Assembly (NCBI GenBank): GCA_901538445.1
Contig: LR594584.1
Coordinates: 4,058,649-4,122,648, forward strand
Length of the DNA stretch: 64,000 nucleotides
Reading direction: 5' to 3'
Origin: Gemmataceae bacterium
Lineage (GTDB): Bacteria > Planctomycetota > Planctomycetia > Gemmatales > Gemmataceae
Numbering within the stretch: position 1 is the stretch's first letter; each line of letters starts with the position of its first letter. The position numbers and the translations under genes are program-made. Of this stretch, positions 8,336 to 16,798 are shown piece by piece. The notes under the pieces were generated by a model. It did no database searches. It had not been told where the DNA came from and saw only the letters and a list, made by a program, of their open reading frames with translations.

Positions 8336-9331
8336 TCACCGCCCCGCCCCGCGGACCGGGAGGCGGACCTGGTGCAGCGGGTACTCGCCCGCGCCGGTGA
8401 CGAACAGCGTCCGCCCGTCGGCCCCGCCGAACGCCAGCCCCGAGACGTTCCGCGGCACCCCGAGGACCATCGCCACGACCTTCTTCCCGTCGGGCGAGAC
8501 GACCGCCACCGCCTCGCCCGAGGTGTGGCTCTCGGCCCCGGCGACGTACAGGTACCCGAGCGAATCGACCGCGATCCCCTGGATGCGGCCGACCCAGCCG
8601 AGGAGCGACTTCGCCCCGTCCTTCGCCGCGGGCAGGCCCGGCACGTCCGGTTCCAGAGCCTGCACCTTCAGGAAGAACTCGGCCTCGCCCGGCACCCCCT
8701 TCGCGTCGAGCGGGAACCGCCACACCCCGCGGCGGTCGGCGTTCGGAAGCTTCGAACTCACGTAGAGCCAGTCCTGCTTCGGCGACAGCGCGACGCCGTA
8801 GGTGTGCCCGATCTTCGCGGCGAGTGCGGTCGGCTTGCCGCCGGGCGCGAGCGTCCGTGTGCCGCCGTCGGGGAACCCGGACCAGTAGAGCGTGCCGGAC
8901 GAATGGGCGGCGAGGAACTGCGGCGTGCCGACGTCGTCGGACGCGAGGACCGTTCGCTTGCCGTCGGCGGCGTAGCGGAGCAGGCGCGGCCCGTCTTCGC
9001 CACGGTCCACGACGACGAGGGAGCCGTCCGGGGCCGTCGCGACGCCGACGGGCGTGAGCGCCTCTGCGAACGTCTCGAACTTGTCCGGCGGCGAGAACGC
9101 GAGGAGCCGCTTGCCGCCGCGATCGGCGACCACGAGCCGGTCGCCCCACCACGCCAGGCCCGAGCCCGTGATCTTGGGCGACGCGGCGACCGCCTCGGCC
9201 CTGTACACCCCGGCGGGGGCGCGGTCGGGCAAGTCCTCGGCCGGCGCGGGCGACAGCAGCGTGACCGTGACCGCGAGCGCGAGGGCACGAGCGGCCCAAA
9301 ATGGGAATCCGAAGGTTGCGGGGGTGATCAT
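8336..9331 (-). CDS. Secreted SMP-30/NHL-like beta-propeller protein
   Basis: 331 residues from ATG (MITPATFGFPFWAARALALA). Residues 1-32 are an export signal ending in a likely AxA-type site. The rest is a series of six-bladed-propeller strands with repeated motifs such as GLAWWGDRLVVADRGGKRLL, GVATAPDGSLVVVDRG and GIAVDSLGYLYVAGAES. These are typical of SMP-30/gluconolactonase-like and NHL proteins. The enzymatic members hydrolyse lactones with a metal; no firm catalytic set can be assigned here, so a binding role is equally possible. It is transcribed away from the DUF1501 operon, with a 99-base shared upstream region. Confidence 0.75.
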   Translation of the reverse strand: MITPATFGFPFWAARALALAVTVTLLSPAPAEDLPDRAPAGVYRAEAVAASPKITGSGLAWWGDRLVVADRGGKRLLAFSPPDKFETFAEALTPVGVATAPDGSLVVVDRGEDGPRLLRYAADGKRTVLASDDVGTPQFLAAHSSGTLYWSGFPDGGTRTLAPGGKPTALAAKIGHTYGVALSPKQDWLYVSSKLPNADRRGVWRFPLDAKGVPGEAEFFLKVQALEPDVPGLPAAKDGAKSLLGWVGRIQGIAVDSLGYLYVAGAESHTSGEAVAVVSPDGKKVVAMVLGVPRNVSGLAFGGADGRTLFVTGAGEYPLHQVRLPVRGAGR

Positions 9332-9430
9332 GATTGTTGGAATCCCGCCCGGTTGCGTGGCGGACGGAAAAATTCTGTCTGGCGGAGTCGCGCGTGGGGT
9401 TCTGCTAGCAACCCGCCCCACGGACTTCCC

Positions 9431-10942
9431 ATGTTCGAAGTCGTCACCGGCTCCCGCCGCCCGCTCTGCAACGGCACCTCGCGCCGCGACTTCTTGCGGG
9501 CCGGGCTCTTCGCGCTCCCCGGCCTCGGCGGGATGGGCCGCGGCGCGCGAGCATCGGACCCGACCGCGGCGGGCCCGGCGGTGCGGGACAAGTCGGTCGT
9601 GTTCCTGTTCCTCGCGGGCGGGCCGAGCCAGTACGAGACGTTCGACCCGAAGCCGGGGGGCCCCGACGGGTTCACCAGCATCAAGGGCCACATCCCCACC
9701 TCGCTGCCCGGCGTCCGGTTCGCGTCGTACCTGCCGAAGCTGGCCGGGCTCGCCGACCGCCTCACCGTGGTCCGGTCCTTTCAGACGAAGCACTCCGAGC
9801 ACGACGGCGCGCACAAGCAGATGATGACGGCCGACCTGACCGTGCAGGACGGGCGGCCGGTCACCGCCCCGGGGCTGGGCGCGCTCTACGCCCGCGCCGC
9901 CGGGGCCGCGAACCCGGCGACCGGCCTGCCGCGGCACGCCCTGGTCCCGCCGACCACCCGGAACGCGAAGGGCCGGGCCGGGTTCAACGGGTCGTACGAG
10001 GGGGTCGTCGCGGGGTGCCAGCCGGCCCTCCTCGGCACCGCGTTCTCGCCGTTCGAGGTGGCCGCCCCGGCGTCCGAGGGGTTCGTCGAGCAGAAAAAGC
10101 GGGGCGGGCAGAAGGCGACCGAGCCCGCGGCACCGGACCCACTCGGGGTGTTCGTCCCGGGCGTCCCGCTCCCGCAACTCGACGCCCGCCTCGACCTGCT
10201 CAAGCAACTCGACACCCTCGACCGGCGGGCCGACGCGGCCGGCGCGATGGGCCGCCTCGACACGTTCACCGCCCGCGCCGCCGACCTGCTCCGCACCGGC
10301 ACCGTCCGCAACGCCCTCGACCTGTCGCTCGAAGCCCCCGCCACCGTTCGCGCCTACGACACCGAGCACTTCCCCAACTGGAACTGCGACGACAACTCGA
10401 GGTTCGTCCGGTCCGGCCCGTCGGTCGGGTTCTCGCTCGGCCGGCAACTGCTGATGGCCCGGCGGCTGTGCGAGGCCGGGGCCGGGTTCGTCACGGTGGT
10501 GTGCGCGAACTGGGACTTCCACGCGCGCAAGGGGATTCCGAACACGCCCGAGGGGATGGGCGTGTTCGGCCCGCCGCTCGACCACGCCGTCAGCGCGTTC
10601 CTCGAGGACGTGAGGGCCCGCGGCCTCGAAGACAAGATCCTGCTCGTGGTCACCGGCGAGTTCGGCCGCTCGGGGCTCGACAAGAACCTCGGCCGGCACC
10701 ACCACCCCAAGTCGTGCCCACTGGTGCTCGCCGGGGGCGGGCTGCGGCACGGGCAGGTGGTCGGGCAGACCGACCGCCGCGGCAGCGAGCCCGCGGCCGA
10801 CCCGATCCGCATCGCCGACCTGCACGCCACCGTCCTGCACACCCTGCTCGACGTCGGCCGCCTGCGGGGTGACGCGGCCGCACCCGCGGCCGTGCTGGAC
10901 CGGGCCACGAACGGCACCCCGATCCGGGAGCTGTTCTCGTGA
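9431..10942 (+). CDS. DUF1501 Tat-exported protein
   Basis: 503 residues. The N-terminus carries a twin-arginine signal (TSRRDFLRAGLFALPGLGG, residues 16-34). The body matches DUF1501, a secreted family with the alkaline-phosphatase/sulfatase fold, abundant in planctomycetes: FLFLAGGPSQYETFDPKPG near the start, CEAGAGFVTVV and LLVVTGEFGRSG in the second half, and [12 protein letters not shown] near the end. The molecular activity of the family is unproven. It heads an operon with WD40, DUF1592 and DUF1552 genes; its stop overlaps the start of the WD40 gene (GTGA). Confidence 0.9.
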   Translation: MFEVVTGSRRPLCNGTSRRDFLRAGLFALPGLGGMGRGARASDPTAAGPAVRDKSVVFLFLAGGPSQYETFDPKPGGPDGFTSIKGHIPTSLPGVRFASYLPKLAGLADRLTVVRSFQTKHSEHDGAHKQMMTADLTVQDGRPVTAPGLGALYARAAGAANPATGLPRHALVPPTTRNAKGRAGFNGSYEGVVAGCQPALLGTAFSPFEVAAPASEGFVEQKKRGGQKATEPAAPDPLGVFVPGVPLPQLDARLDLLKQLDTLDRRADAAGAMGRLDTFTARAADLLRTGTVRNALDLSLEAPATVRAYDTEHFPNWNCDDNSRFVRSGPSVGFSLGRQLLMARRLCEAGAGFVTVVCANWDFHARKGIPNTPEGMGVFGPPLDHAVSAFLEDVRARGLEDKILLVVTGEFGRSGLDKNLGRHHHPKSCPLVLAGGGLRHGQVVGQTDRRGSEPAADPIRIADLHATVLHTLLDVGRLRGDAAAPAAVLDRATNGTPIRELFS

Positions 10943-11880
10943 CCCGGCCCTCCACATACCTGCTCCTCTCGGCTGCTGTGTGCGCCGCTGCGGCAGAGCC
11001 GCCGGTCCCGACCACGCTCCGCGGGCACGACCGGCCCGTGTCCTGCGTCGCGTTCGCCCCGGACGGCAAGCGGCTGGTCTCCGGGTGCGCATGCGGCACC
11101 CTCCGCCTCTGGGACGCGGTCACGGGTCGCGTGGTCCGCACGACGAACGCGGGCGGGGACGGTGTCGGTTGCGTCGCGTTCAGCCCCGACGGCACGCGCA
11201 TCGTGACGGGCCACTGGGACAAGACGCTGCGGCTGTGGGACGCGGCCGACGGCAAGGAGCTGCGTTCGCTGAAGGGGCACAAGGAGAACGTCCTGTGCGT
11301 CGCGTTCAGCCCCGACGGTAAGCGGGTCGCTTCGGGCAGCGGCGACGACACACTCCGCGTCTGGGACGCCGGCACGGGCAAGGAGCTGCTCGCGATCGAG
11401 TCGGCGAACGAGTACGACGTGACCGCGGTTGCCTTCAGCCCCGACGGGAAGTGCATCGTCTCGGGTGACGGCGACAACGTCCTGACGGTGTGGGACGCGG
11501 CCGACGGCGAGGAACTCCTTTCACTCACCGGGCACCGCCGGGCCGTGACCGCGGTGGCGTTCGACCCGACGGGCACCCGGATCGCGTCCGGCAGCCAGGA
11601 CGGGACGGTCCGCGTGTGGGACCGCACGCGCGGCAAGGAACTGCTGACGCTCAAGGGGCACGCCGAGGACGTGACCGCGGTCGCGTACTCGCCCGACGGC
11701 GCGTGCATCCTCTCGGGCGGCGACGACCGGACGGTGCGGGTGTGGGAAGCGAAGTCCGGTGACGAGCTGCGGTCGCTGGCTGCCCCGGACCGGGTCGCGG
11801 CGGTGGCGTGGGCACCGAACGGGAGCCGGGCCGCGGCGGCCTGCGGGAACAACGTGCTGCTGTGGGAGGTCGCGAAGTGA
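10939..11880 (+). CDS. Secreted WD40-repeat protein
   Basis: 313 residues. Start GTG overlaps the DUF1501 stop by four bases. After a short signal peptide (about residues 1-19) there are seven WD40 blades, each with a GH...WD pattern: TLRGHDRPVSCVAFAPDGKR, then LRLWDAVTG, LRLWDAADG, LRVWDAGTG, LTVWDAADG, VRVWDRTRG, VRVWEAKSG and LLWEVAK. That is a complete seven-bladed propeller and nothing else, so it probably serves as a periplasmic binding platform for its operon partners (inference). Stop overlaps the next start as GTGA. Confidence 0.85.
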   Translation: MTRPSTYLLLSAAVCAAAAEPPVPTTLRGHDRPVSCVAFAPDGKRLVSGCACGTLRLWDAVTGRVVRTTNAGGDGVGCVAFSPDGTRIVTGHWDKTLRLWDAADGKELRSLKGHKENVLCVAFSPDGKRVASGSGDDTLRVWDAGTGKELLAIESANEYDVTAVAFSPDGKCIVSGDGDNVLTVWDAADGEELLSLTGHRRAVTAVAFDPTGTRIASGSQDGTVRVWDRTRGKELLTLKGHAEDVTAVAYSPDGACILSGGDDRTVRVWEAKSGDELRSLAAPDRVAAVAWAPNGSRAAAACGNNVLLWEVAK

Positions 11881-14357
11881 TTCGGCGCTCTGTGCTCATC
11901 TTTGGTCTCGCCCTCGCGTGCCCCGGTGCGGCCGCGGCCGCTGACGATGCGTTCCCCAAGGTCGTCGCTCCGTTTCTGAAGGAGCACTGCACCGCGTGCC
12001 ACGGCGAGGAGCGGCAGGAGGCCGGCGTCCGCCTCGACCGGCTCGACGGGGTGACCGCGGCGAACCGCCACCTGTGGACGATGATCCACGAGCAGGTCGC
12101 GACCGGGCGGATGCCCCCGAAGGGCAAGACGCGGCCGGCCGACGCGGACGCGAAGCGCGTCCTGACGTGGGCCGCGGACAGCCAGCGCGCCCTGGGCGTT
12201 GCGAGCACCCGGCGGCTGAACCGGCGCGAGCTGTCGGCGGCGCTGCGGGACGTGACCGGGCTGACCGTCAACTTCGGCGCGGCGCTGCCGGGCGACGGCA
12301 CGGTCGCCGGGTTCGACACCGGGGCCGAGGCGCTCCAGGAGGCGTCCGACGCGGTCGAGCAGTGGCTCGTCGTGACCCGCCGAGCCACCGACCCGTTGCG
12401 GTTCCTCGACGCGCCCCGCGGGAAGACCTTCGCGCTCGACTTCCGCGAGGTCAAGGACCTCCGAAAGGCGTTCGACGGCTGGAAGGCCGACGGCGCGTCG
12501 GGCAAGGAACTGAAGGGGTTCCCGCGGCCGGGCGCCGGCCTGCTGGTCGAGCCCCGGGCCGTCGGCGAGCGCGACGAGCTGAACTTCGCGGTCCCCGCCC
12601 CGGCGAGCAAGGAGGGCGTGCTGCGGCTCACCCTCACCGTTCACGCGCTGAAGCCGTTCGACCCGCTCCCGAACCCGCGGCTGTGGGTCCGCATCGGCGG
12701 CCAGGACCTCGACTTCCGCGAGGTCACCGGCACCGCCGACAAGCCGCAGCGGCTTGTTTATGAGGTGCAGATCGGGGACCTCGTCGTGCAGCCCAAGGGG
12801 GTCACGGTCTCGCTCGCGAACAAGGTGGAACTCCCCTACGCGGTGCCGGGGTTCGAGAACGAGGATCGGAGCAACCCGAAGGAGCCGGTCCCCGGCGGCA
12901 CCGGCCCGTACCGCCCGCAGTTCGACCGCAAGGCGCTGCCGCCCGAGAAGCAGCCGGCCCCGTACCTCGTGATTCAGACGCTCGCCGTCGAGCCCGACGT
13001 AACGGCCGCGTGGCCGCCGGCCGAGTGGAAGGCGAACGTCGGCGAGGTGAGGGACGACCCGGCCGCGGCCGACCGGCTCCTCGGCCTGTGGATGGAGCGG
13101 GCGTGGCGGCGGCCGGTGACCGCCGACGAGAAGTCCCCGTTCCTGAAGCTGTACGCGAAGCAGCGGGCCGACGGGCTCGCGTTCGACCCGGCGCTGCGGG
13201 CCGCGTTCCAGTCGGTCCTGATGAGCGCCCCGTTCCGGTACCTGGCCTCGCCGGCCCACCCGGACGCGGCCACCGCACAGCACGCGATCGCCTCCCGCTT
13301 GAGCTTCATGCTGTGGGGCGAGCCGCCGGACGCCGAGCTGCGGGCGCTCGCCGCCGCGGGCAAGCTCCGCGACCCGAAGGTGCTCGACGCCCAGGTCGAT
13401 CGGCTCCTCGCCGACCCGCGGGCCGACGCCTTCGTGCGGCCGTTCGTGCTCCAGTGGCTGGAGATGGAGCAGCCGATCACCATCGCCCAGGACCACATCC
13501 AGAAGCAGGACTTCCGGTTCGCCCGCTACCTCAAGGCGTCGATGCGCGAGGAGACGGTCGCCTACGTCGGCCGGCTGATCGCCGACAACCGCCCGGTCTC
13601 CGAACTGGTGAGCAGCGACTGGACGATGATGAACGACGCGCTCGCCCGGCACTACGGCTACCCGGCCCTGCCCGACGGCACGATGCGGAAGGTCGCGCTG
13701 CGGCCCAACGACCCGCGGGGCGGCGGCATCCTCGGGCACGCGGGCGTCCAGTCGATGCTGTGCTGGATGGGCGACAACTGGGTGATCTACCGCGGGGCGT
13801 GGGCGCTGCGGCACGTGCTCGACCACCCGCCGCCCCCGGCCCCGCTGGAGGTGCCCGAACTGAACCCGTCGGACGGCAAGAACAAGGGCAAGCCGTTCCG
13901 CGAACTCCTCAAGCAGCACCAGGAGGACTCCCGGTGCTCGGTGTGCCACCGGACCATCGACCCGGCCGGGTTCGCGTTCCAGAACTTCGACCTGAGCGGG
14001 CGGTGGCGCGACGTGGAGCACGAGCACTACCAGCGCGGCGAACTCGACGGCCGCATCGCGTGGCTCGGGGTCGGCAAGACGCGCCCGGTCGACACCGTCG
14101 GCCGGCTCCCCCGCGGCGAGGAGTTCAAGACGTTCGCCGAGTTCAAGCAGGCGATCGTGGCACACTACCAGCCCGACGTGGTCCGCGGGCTGATGAAGAA
14201 CCTGTTCGTGTACGCCGTCGGCCGCAAGCCCGGGATCGACGACGCGGCCGAGATCGCCGCCGCCACGGCCGCCGCACGGGCCAACGGCTACCCGCTCCGC
14301 GACCTCATCAAGGGCGTGGTGCGGTCCCGGGCGTTCCTGGAACAGCCGCTGAAGTAA
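11877..14357 (+). CDS. DUF1592-type planctomycete cytochrome-like protein
   Basis: 826 residues from a GTG overlapping the WD40 stop. Signal peptide at about residues 1-22. A c-type heme motif, CTACH (Cys38, Cys41, His42), begins a PSCyt/cytochrome-like domain. Then come the usual domain series DUF1587 (RRLNRRELSAALRDVTGL), a DUF1595/DUF1592 core (SRLSFMLWGEPPD), DUF1588 (HPPPPAP and CSVCHRTIDPAGFAFQNFD) and C-terminal DUF1585. The family is secreted, often paired with DUF1552, and thought to take part in redox steps of polymer degradation; activity is unproven. It is immediately upstream of its DUF1552 partner. Confidence 0.9.
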   Translation: MIRRSVLIFGLALACPGAAAAADDAFPKVVAPFLKEHCTACHGEERQEAGVRLDRLDGVTAANRHLWTMIHEQVATGRMPPKGKTRPADADAKRVLTWAADSQRALGVASTRRLNRRELSAALRDVTGLTVNFGAALPGDGTVAGFDTGAEALQEASDAVEQWLVVTRRATDPLRFLDAPRGKTFALDFREVKDLRKAFDGWKADGASGKELKGFPRPGAGLLVEPRAVGERDELNFAVPAPASKEGVLRLTLTVHALKPFDPLPNPRLWVRIGGQDLDFREVTGTADKPQRLVYEVQIGDLVVQPKGVTVSLANKVELPYAVPGFENEDRSNPKEPVPGGTGPYRPQFDRKALPPEKQPAPYLVIQTLAVEPDVTAAWPPAEWKANVGEVRDDPAAADRLLGLWMERAWRRPVTADEKSPFLKLYAKQRADGLAFDPALRAAFQSVLMSAPFRYLASPAHPDAATAQHAIASRLSFMLWGEPPDAELRALAAAGKLRDPKVLDAQVDRLLADPRADAFVRPFVLQWLEMEQPITIAQDHIQKQDFRFARYLKASMREETVAYVGRLIADNRPVSELVSSDWTMMNDALARHYGYPALPDGTMRKVALRPNDPRGGGILGHAGVQSMLCWMGDNWVIYRGAWALRHVLDHPPPPAPLEVPELNPSDGKNKGKPFRELLKQHQEDSRCSVCHRTIDPAGFAFQNFDLSGRWRDVEHEHYQRGELDGRIAWLGVGKTRPVDTVGRLPRGEEFKTFAEFKQAIVAHYQPDVVRGLMKNLFVYAVGRKPGIDDAAEIAAATAAARANGYPLRDLIKGVVRSRAFLEQPLK

Positions 14358-14404
14358 CCCGCACCCACCCGGCCCCGACACCCGCCTTCAATCACGAGAC
14401 CGCC

Positions 14405-15733
14405 ATGAACCCGAAGACCCACGCGATCACCCGCCGCACCCTGCTCCGCGGGTTCGGCGCGACCCTGGCCCTGCCGTACCTCGAGATCATGGGCGGCGGG
14501 ACCGCCGCGGCCGCGGCCGGCGCACAGGAGCCGCGGCGGCTCGCGTGCTTCTACGTCCCCGGGGCCATCAACCGGCACGCCTGGTTCCCCAAGGACACGG
14601 GCCGGAACTACACCCTCGCCGACTCGCACAAGCCGCTCGAAAAGTTCCGCGACGAGTTCTCGGTGCTCACGAACCTGTCGCACATCACCGGCCGGATCTC
14701 CGGGCACGTCCACCCGTACAACTGGCTCACCGGCCACAACATCAACATCGTCCCCGGCACGGTCACCAACACCGTGTCGATGGACCAGGTCGCCGCCAAG
14801 CACCTCGGGCCGACGTGGGTGCCGTCGCTCGCGCTGTCGTTCGCCGACGGGGTCGGCACCACGACCCTGTCCCGCAACGCGATGGGCGTGGACGTTCCCG
14901 CGACGGCGAGCCACCGCACCGTGTTCGAGCGGCTATTCCCGCCCGCCGACCGGGCGCAGCTCAAGGAGGCCGAGGCCCGGCTCGCGCTGAGCCGCAGCGT
15001 CCTCGACACGGCGGCCGGCGGGGTGCGGGACGCGCAGCGGCACCTCGGGGCCGAGGACCGGCGGCGGCTCGACCAGTACCTCGAATCGGTCCGCGAGGTC
15101 GAGAAGCGGCTGGGCGACAGCCGGGCGATCCTCGACCGCGGCCGCCCGAAGTTCGACGAGGCCGCCGTGAAGGTGGACCCGCAGGCCAAGAACAGCATGC
15201 GGGAGCACATCGAGCTGATGACCGACCTGATCGCGCTGGCGTTCCAGACGGACATGACGCGGGTGGTGACGCACTCGCTCGGCGGCGAGGGCGGCCCGAA
15301 CTACGACGAGTACAAGGAGTGGGCGCAGAAGGCCGGCGCGCCGGTCCGCGGGGCGCACGACGTCCACCACAAGGGCAGCGGCGACCCGGGCGCGCCCGAC
15401 TCCAAGGTGCTCGCGGCCCGGGACGCGATGCTGGTCGGGTGCCTGGCCCGGCTCGTGGAGAAGCTGAAGGGCGTCCGCGCCGCCGACGGCACGCTCCTCG
15501 ACCACACGGTCCTGCTGTTCGGCGGGGCACAGATCTCGAGCCACTCGGGCAAGAGCTTCCCGACGCTCGTGGCCGGCGGGCGGAAGCTCGGCTTCCGGCA
15601 CGGCCAGCACCTGAAGTGGGACGCGGACAAGAAGCCGATGTCGGACCTGTACCTGACCATCCTCCAGCAACTCGGCTGCCCGGTGACGGCGTTCAAGGAG
15701 AGCACCGGCCCGATCTCGGAACTGCTCGCGTGA
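14405..15733 (+). CDS. DUF1552 Tat-exported protein
   Basis: 442 residues. Twin-arginine signal ITRRTLLRGFGATLALPYLE at residues 8-27. The body follows DUF1552: CFYVPGAINRHAWFPKDTGR, then HVHPYNWLTGHNIN and TVSMDQVAAKHLG. Further on are ELMTDLIALAFQTDMTRVVT and the histidine-rich segment LLFGGAQISSHSGKSFPTLV. The DUF1592/DUF1552 pairing is standard for planctomycetes and the two products probably work together outside the cytoplasm. Last gene of the operon, followed by a hairpin. Confidence 0.88.
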   Translation: MNPKTHAITRRTLLRGFGATLALPYLEIMGGGTAAAAAGAQEPRRLACFYVPGAINRHAWFPKDTGRNYTLADSHKPLEKFRDEFSVLTNLSHITGRISGHVHPYNWLTGHNINIVPGTVTNTVSMDQVAAKHLGPTWVPSLALSFADGVGTTTLSRNAMGVDVPATASHRTVFERLFPPADRAQLKEAEARLALSRSVLDTAAGGVRDAQRHLGAEDRRRLDQYLESVREVEKRLGDSRAILDRGRPKFDEAAVKVDPQAKNSMREHIELMTDLIALAFQTDMTRVVTHSLGGEGGPNYDEYKEWAQKAGAPVRGAHDVHHKGSGDPGAPDSKVLAARDAMLVGCLARLVEKLKGVRAADGTLLDHTVLLFGGAQISSHSGKSFPTLVAGGRKLGFRHGQHLKWDADKKPMSDLYLTILQQLGCPVTAFKESTGPISELLA

Positions 15734-15742
15734 GTGCGGGCC

Positions 15743-15770
15743 GGGTGCGGGCGGGACGCCGCCCGCACCC
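15743..15770 (+). terminator. GC-rich 12-bp stem hairpin after the operon
   Basis: GGGTGCGGGCGG (15743-15754) pairs with CCGCCCGCACCC (15759-15770) around a GACG loop, starting nine bases after the DUF1552 stop. No T-tract follows, so termination efficiency is uncertain. Confidence 0.5.
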
Positions 15771-15809
15771 GCGCCCGGCCGGTCCCCTGCCCCACTGCGG
15801 TGCCTTCTG

Positions 15810-16022
15810 ATGGTTCTCTCGGCTCGGTGCCCCGGCTGCGGCCGCTCGTTCGCCTTCGACGCGGCCACCGCCGCATCGGCCGCCGTGGTCGGCGACGCGG
15901 GCCGCGGCCAGCCGGTGGTCCGGAGGTGCTACCTCTGCGTGTGCCCCGGGTGCCGGAACGTCGTGCGCGTCCCCGGCTCCGCGGCCGGTGCCGAGCGGTC
16001 GGGGGTCGAACGCCCCGCGTGA
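15810..16022 (+). CDS. Small cysteine-rich (zinc-ribbon-like) protein
   Basis: 70 residues. Two CPGC-type knuckles: CPGCGRSF at residues 7-14 and CYLCVCPGC at about 40-48, an arrangement fitting a small zinc ribbon. No hydrophobic segment. The upstream region lacks a clear Shine-Dalgarno, so the start is uncertain. No family can be named; it may bind nucleic acid or another protein. Could be spurious because of the high GC content, but the regular cysteine spacing argues for a real gene. Confidence 0.5.
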   Translation: MVLSARCPGCGRSFAFDAATAASAAVVGDAGRGQPVVRRCYLCVCPGCRNVVRVPGSAAGAERSGVERPA

Positions 16023-16098
16023 CGGGCCGAATCTTTCTGATCCGGATCTCTTCTGTGTTCGGGGTTTGTGACCCCGGGCGTCTGTGAGTCCCACGGCA

Positions 16099-16123
16099 CC
16101 GGCCTCACAGAGGCCGGCTACAG
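16099..16123. repeat. Second copy of the 25-bp CCGGCCTCACAGAGGCCGGC repeat arm
   Basis: Identical to 8048-8072. Here the partner arm is degenerate: only TCTGTGAG (16081-16088) pairs with CTCACAGA (16104-16111). This is a partial copy of the element at 8001-8072, in the 189-base gap between the small cysteine-rich gene and the convergent secreted protein gene. Confidence 0.7.
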
Positions 16124-16211
16124 AAGACATTCAGAACGACACGGTAGCAGGTGTTGGACGCAACCGGAGCAGGCATGAATGCCTACCCCGCGAGATGTGG
16201 TATCGGGAACT

Positions 16212-16769
16212 TCACGGTGCGGTCTTCGGCTTGTACTTCTGCACGTCCGCGTCGTCCGGGAACAGCTCGGCGGCCAGTGCCCGGAACGGGGCGGCCTTGT
16301 CGTCGCGGAACCCGCGGGCGTCGCCCTGCTTGACGACCTTGCCCGTTGCGTCCCGCACGACGATCTGCACGTTGCCCTTGCTCAGGCACCCGCTCACCTC
16401 GACGGTCCCCCCGTCCTTCACCTTGCACCGGTAGCCGACCGCGACGGTCGTCCCCTTCGAGTCGCCCTTGAGGTACGTGTCGGGGTTCAGCAGCACCGCC
16501 CGGAGCCGCTCGGTCTGCTCGGCGGTCAGCCCCTTGCCCTCGCCCCGGGCCTCCCGGAGACCGACCGCGCCCGTGTTGTCCTTGTCGGCGACCTTGCCGA
16601 CGCGGAACACCTCCGCGGACTCGATCCGGCGGATGTGGTCCACCGCACCCGCCCCGAGGTGCTTGACGAGTTTCTCGGACGCCTCGGGCGGGGGCGGGTC
16701 GGCGGCGAGGGCCGCGGCGACGAACGCCGCGGCCATTGGGAGCGTCGAGCCGCAGAAGGTGAAGCGCAC
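16212..16769 (-). CDS. Hypothetical secreted protein
   Basis: 185 residues from a GTG preceded by GGAG (CCCCGGAGACC). N-terminal hydrophobic stretch (FTFCGSTLPMAAAFVAAALA) looks like a signal peptide ending before DPPPPEASEKL. The mature part is an alpha/beta domain without recognisable motif; a single cysteine pair (YRCKVKDGG and SGCLSKG) could form a disulfide. It lies 29 bases after the DUF1552 stop and is probably the last gene of the minus-strand DUF1592-DUF1552 operon. Function unknown. Confidence 0.65.
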   Translation of the reverse strand: MRFTFCGSTLPMAAAFVAAALAADPPPPEASEKLVKHLGAGAVDHIRRIESAEVFRVGKVADKDNTGAVGLREARGEGKGLTAEQTERLRAVLLNPDTYLKGDSKGTTVAVGYRCKVKDGGTVEVSGCLSKGNVQIVVRDATGKVVKQGDARGFRDDKAAPFRALAAELFPDDADVQKYKPKTAP

Positions 16770-16798
16770 GGCGGTCTCCGGGGGGTGCGGGGTGCGGG

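Noticed and set aside
8372..9430. Long plus-strand open frame upstream of the DUF1501 gene
   Set aside because: It is antisense to the beta-propeller gene and lacks protein-like composition; the DUF1501 product starts at 9431 with its Tat signal.
9332..11092. Long minus-strand open frame across the DUF1501 gene
   Set aside because: High-GC antisense shadow, Arg/Pro/Gly-rich without motifs.
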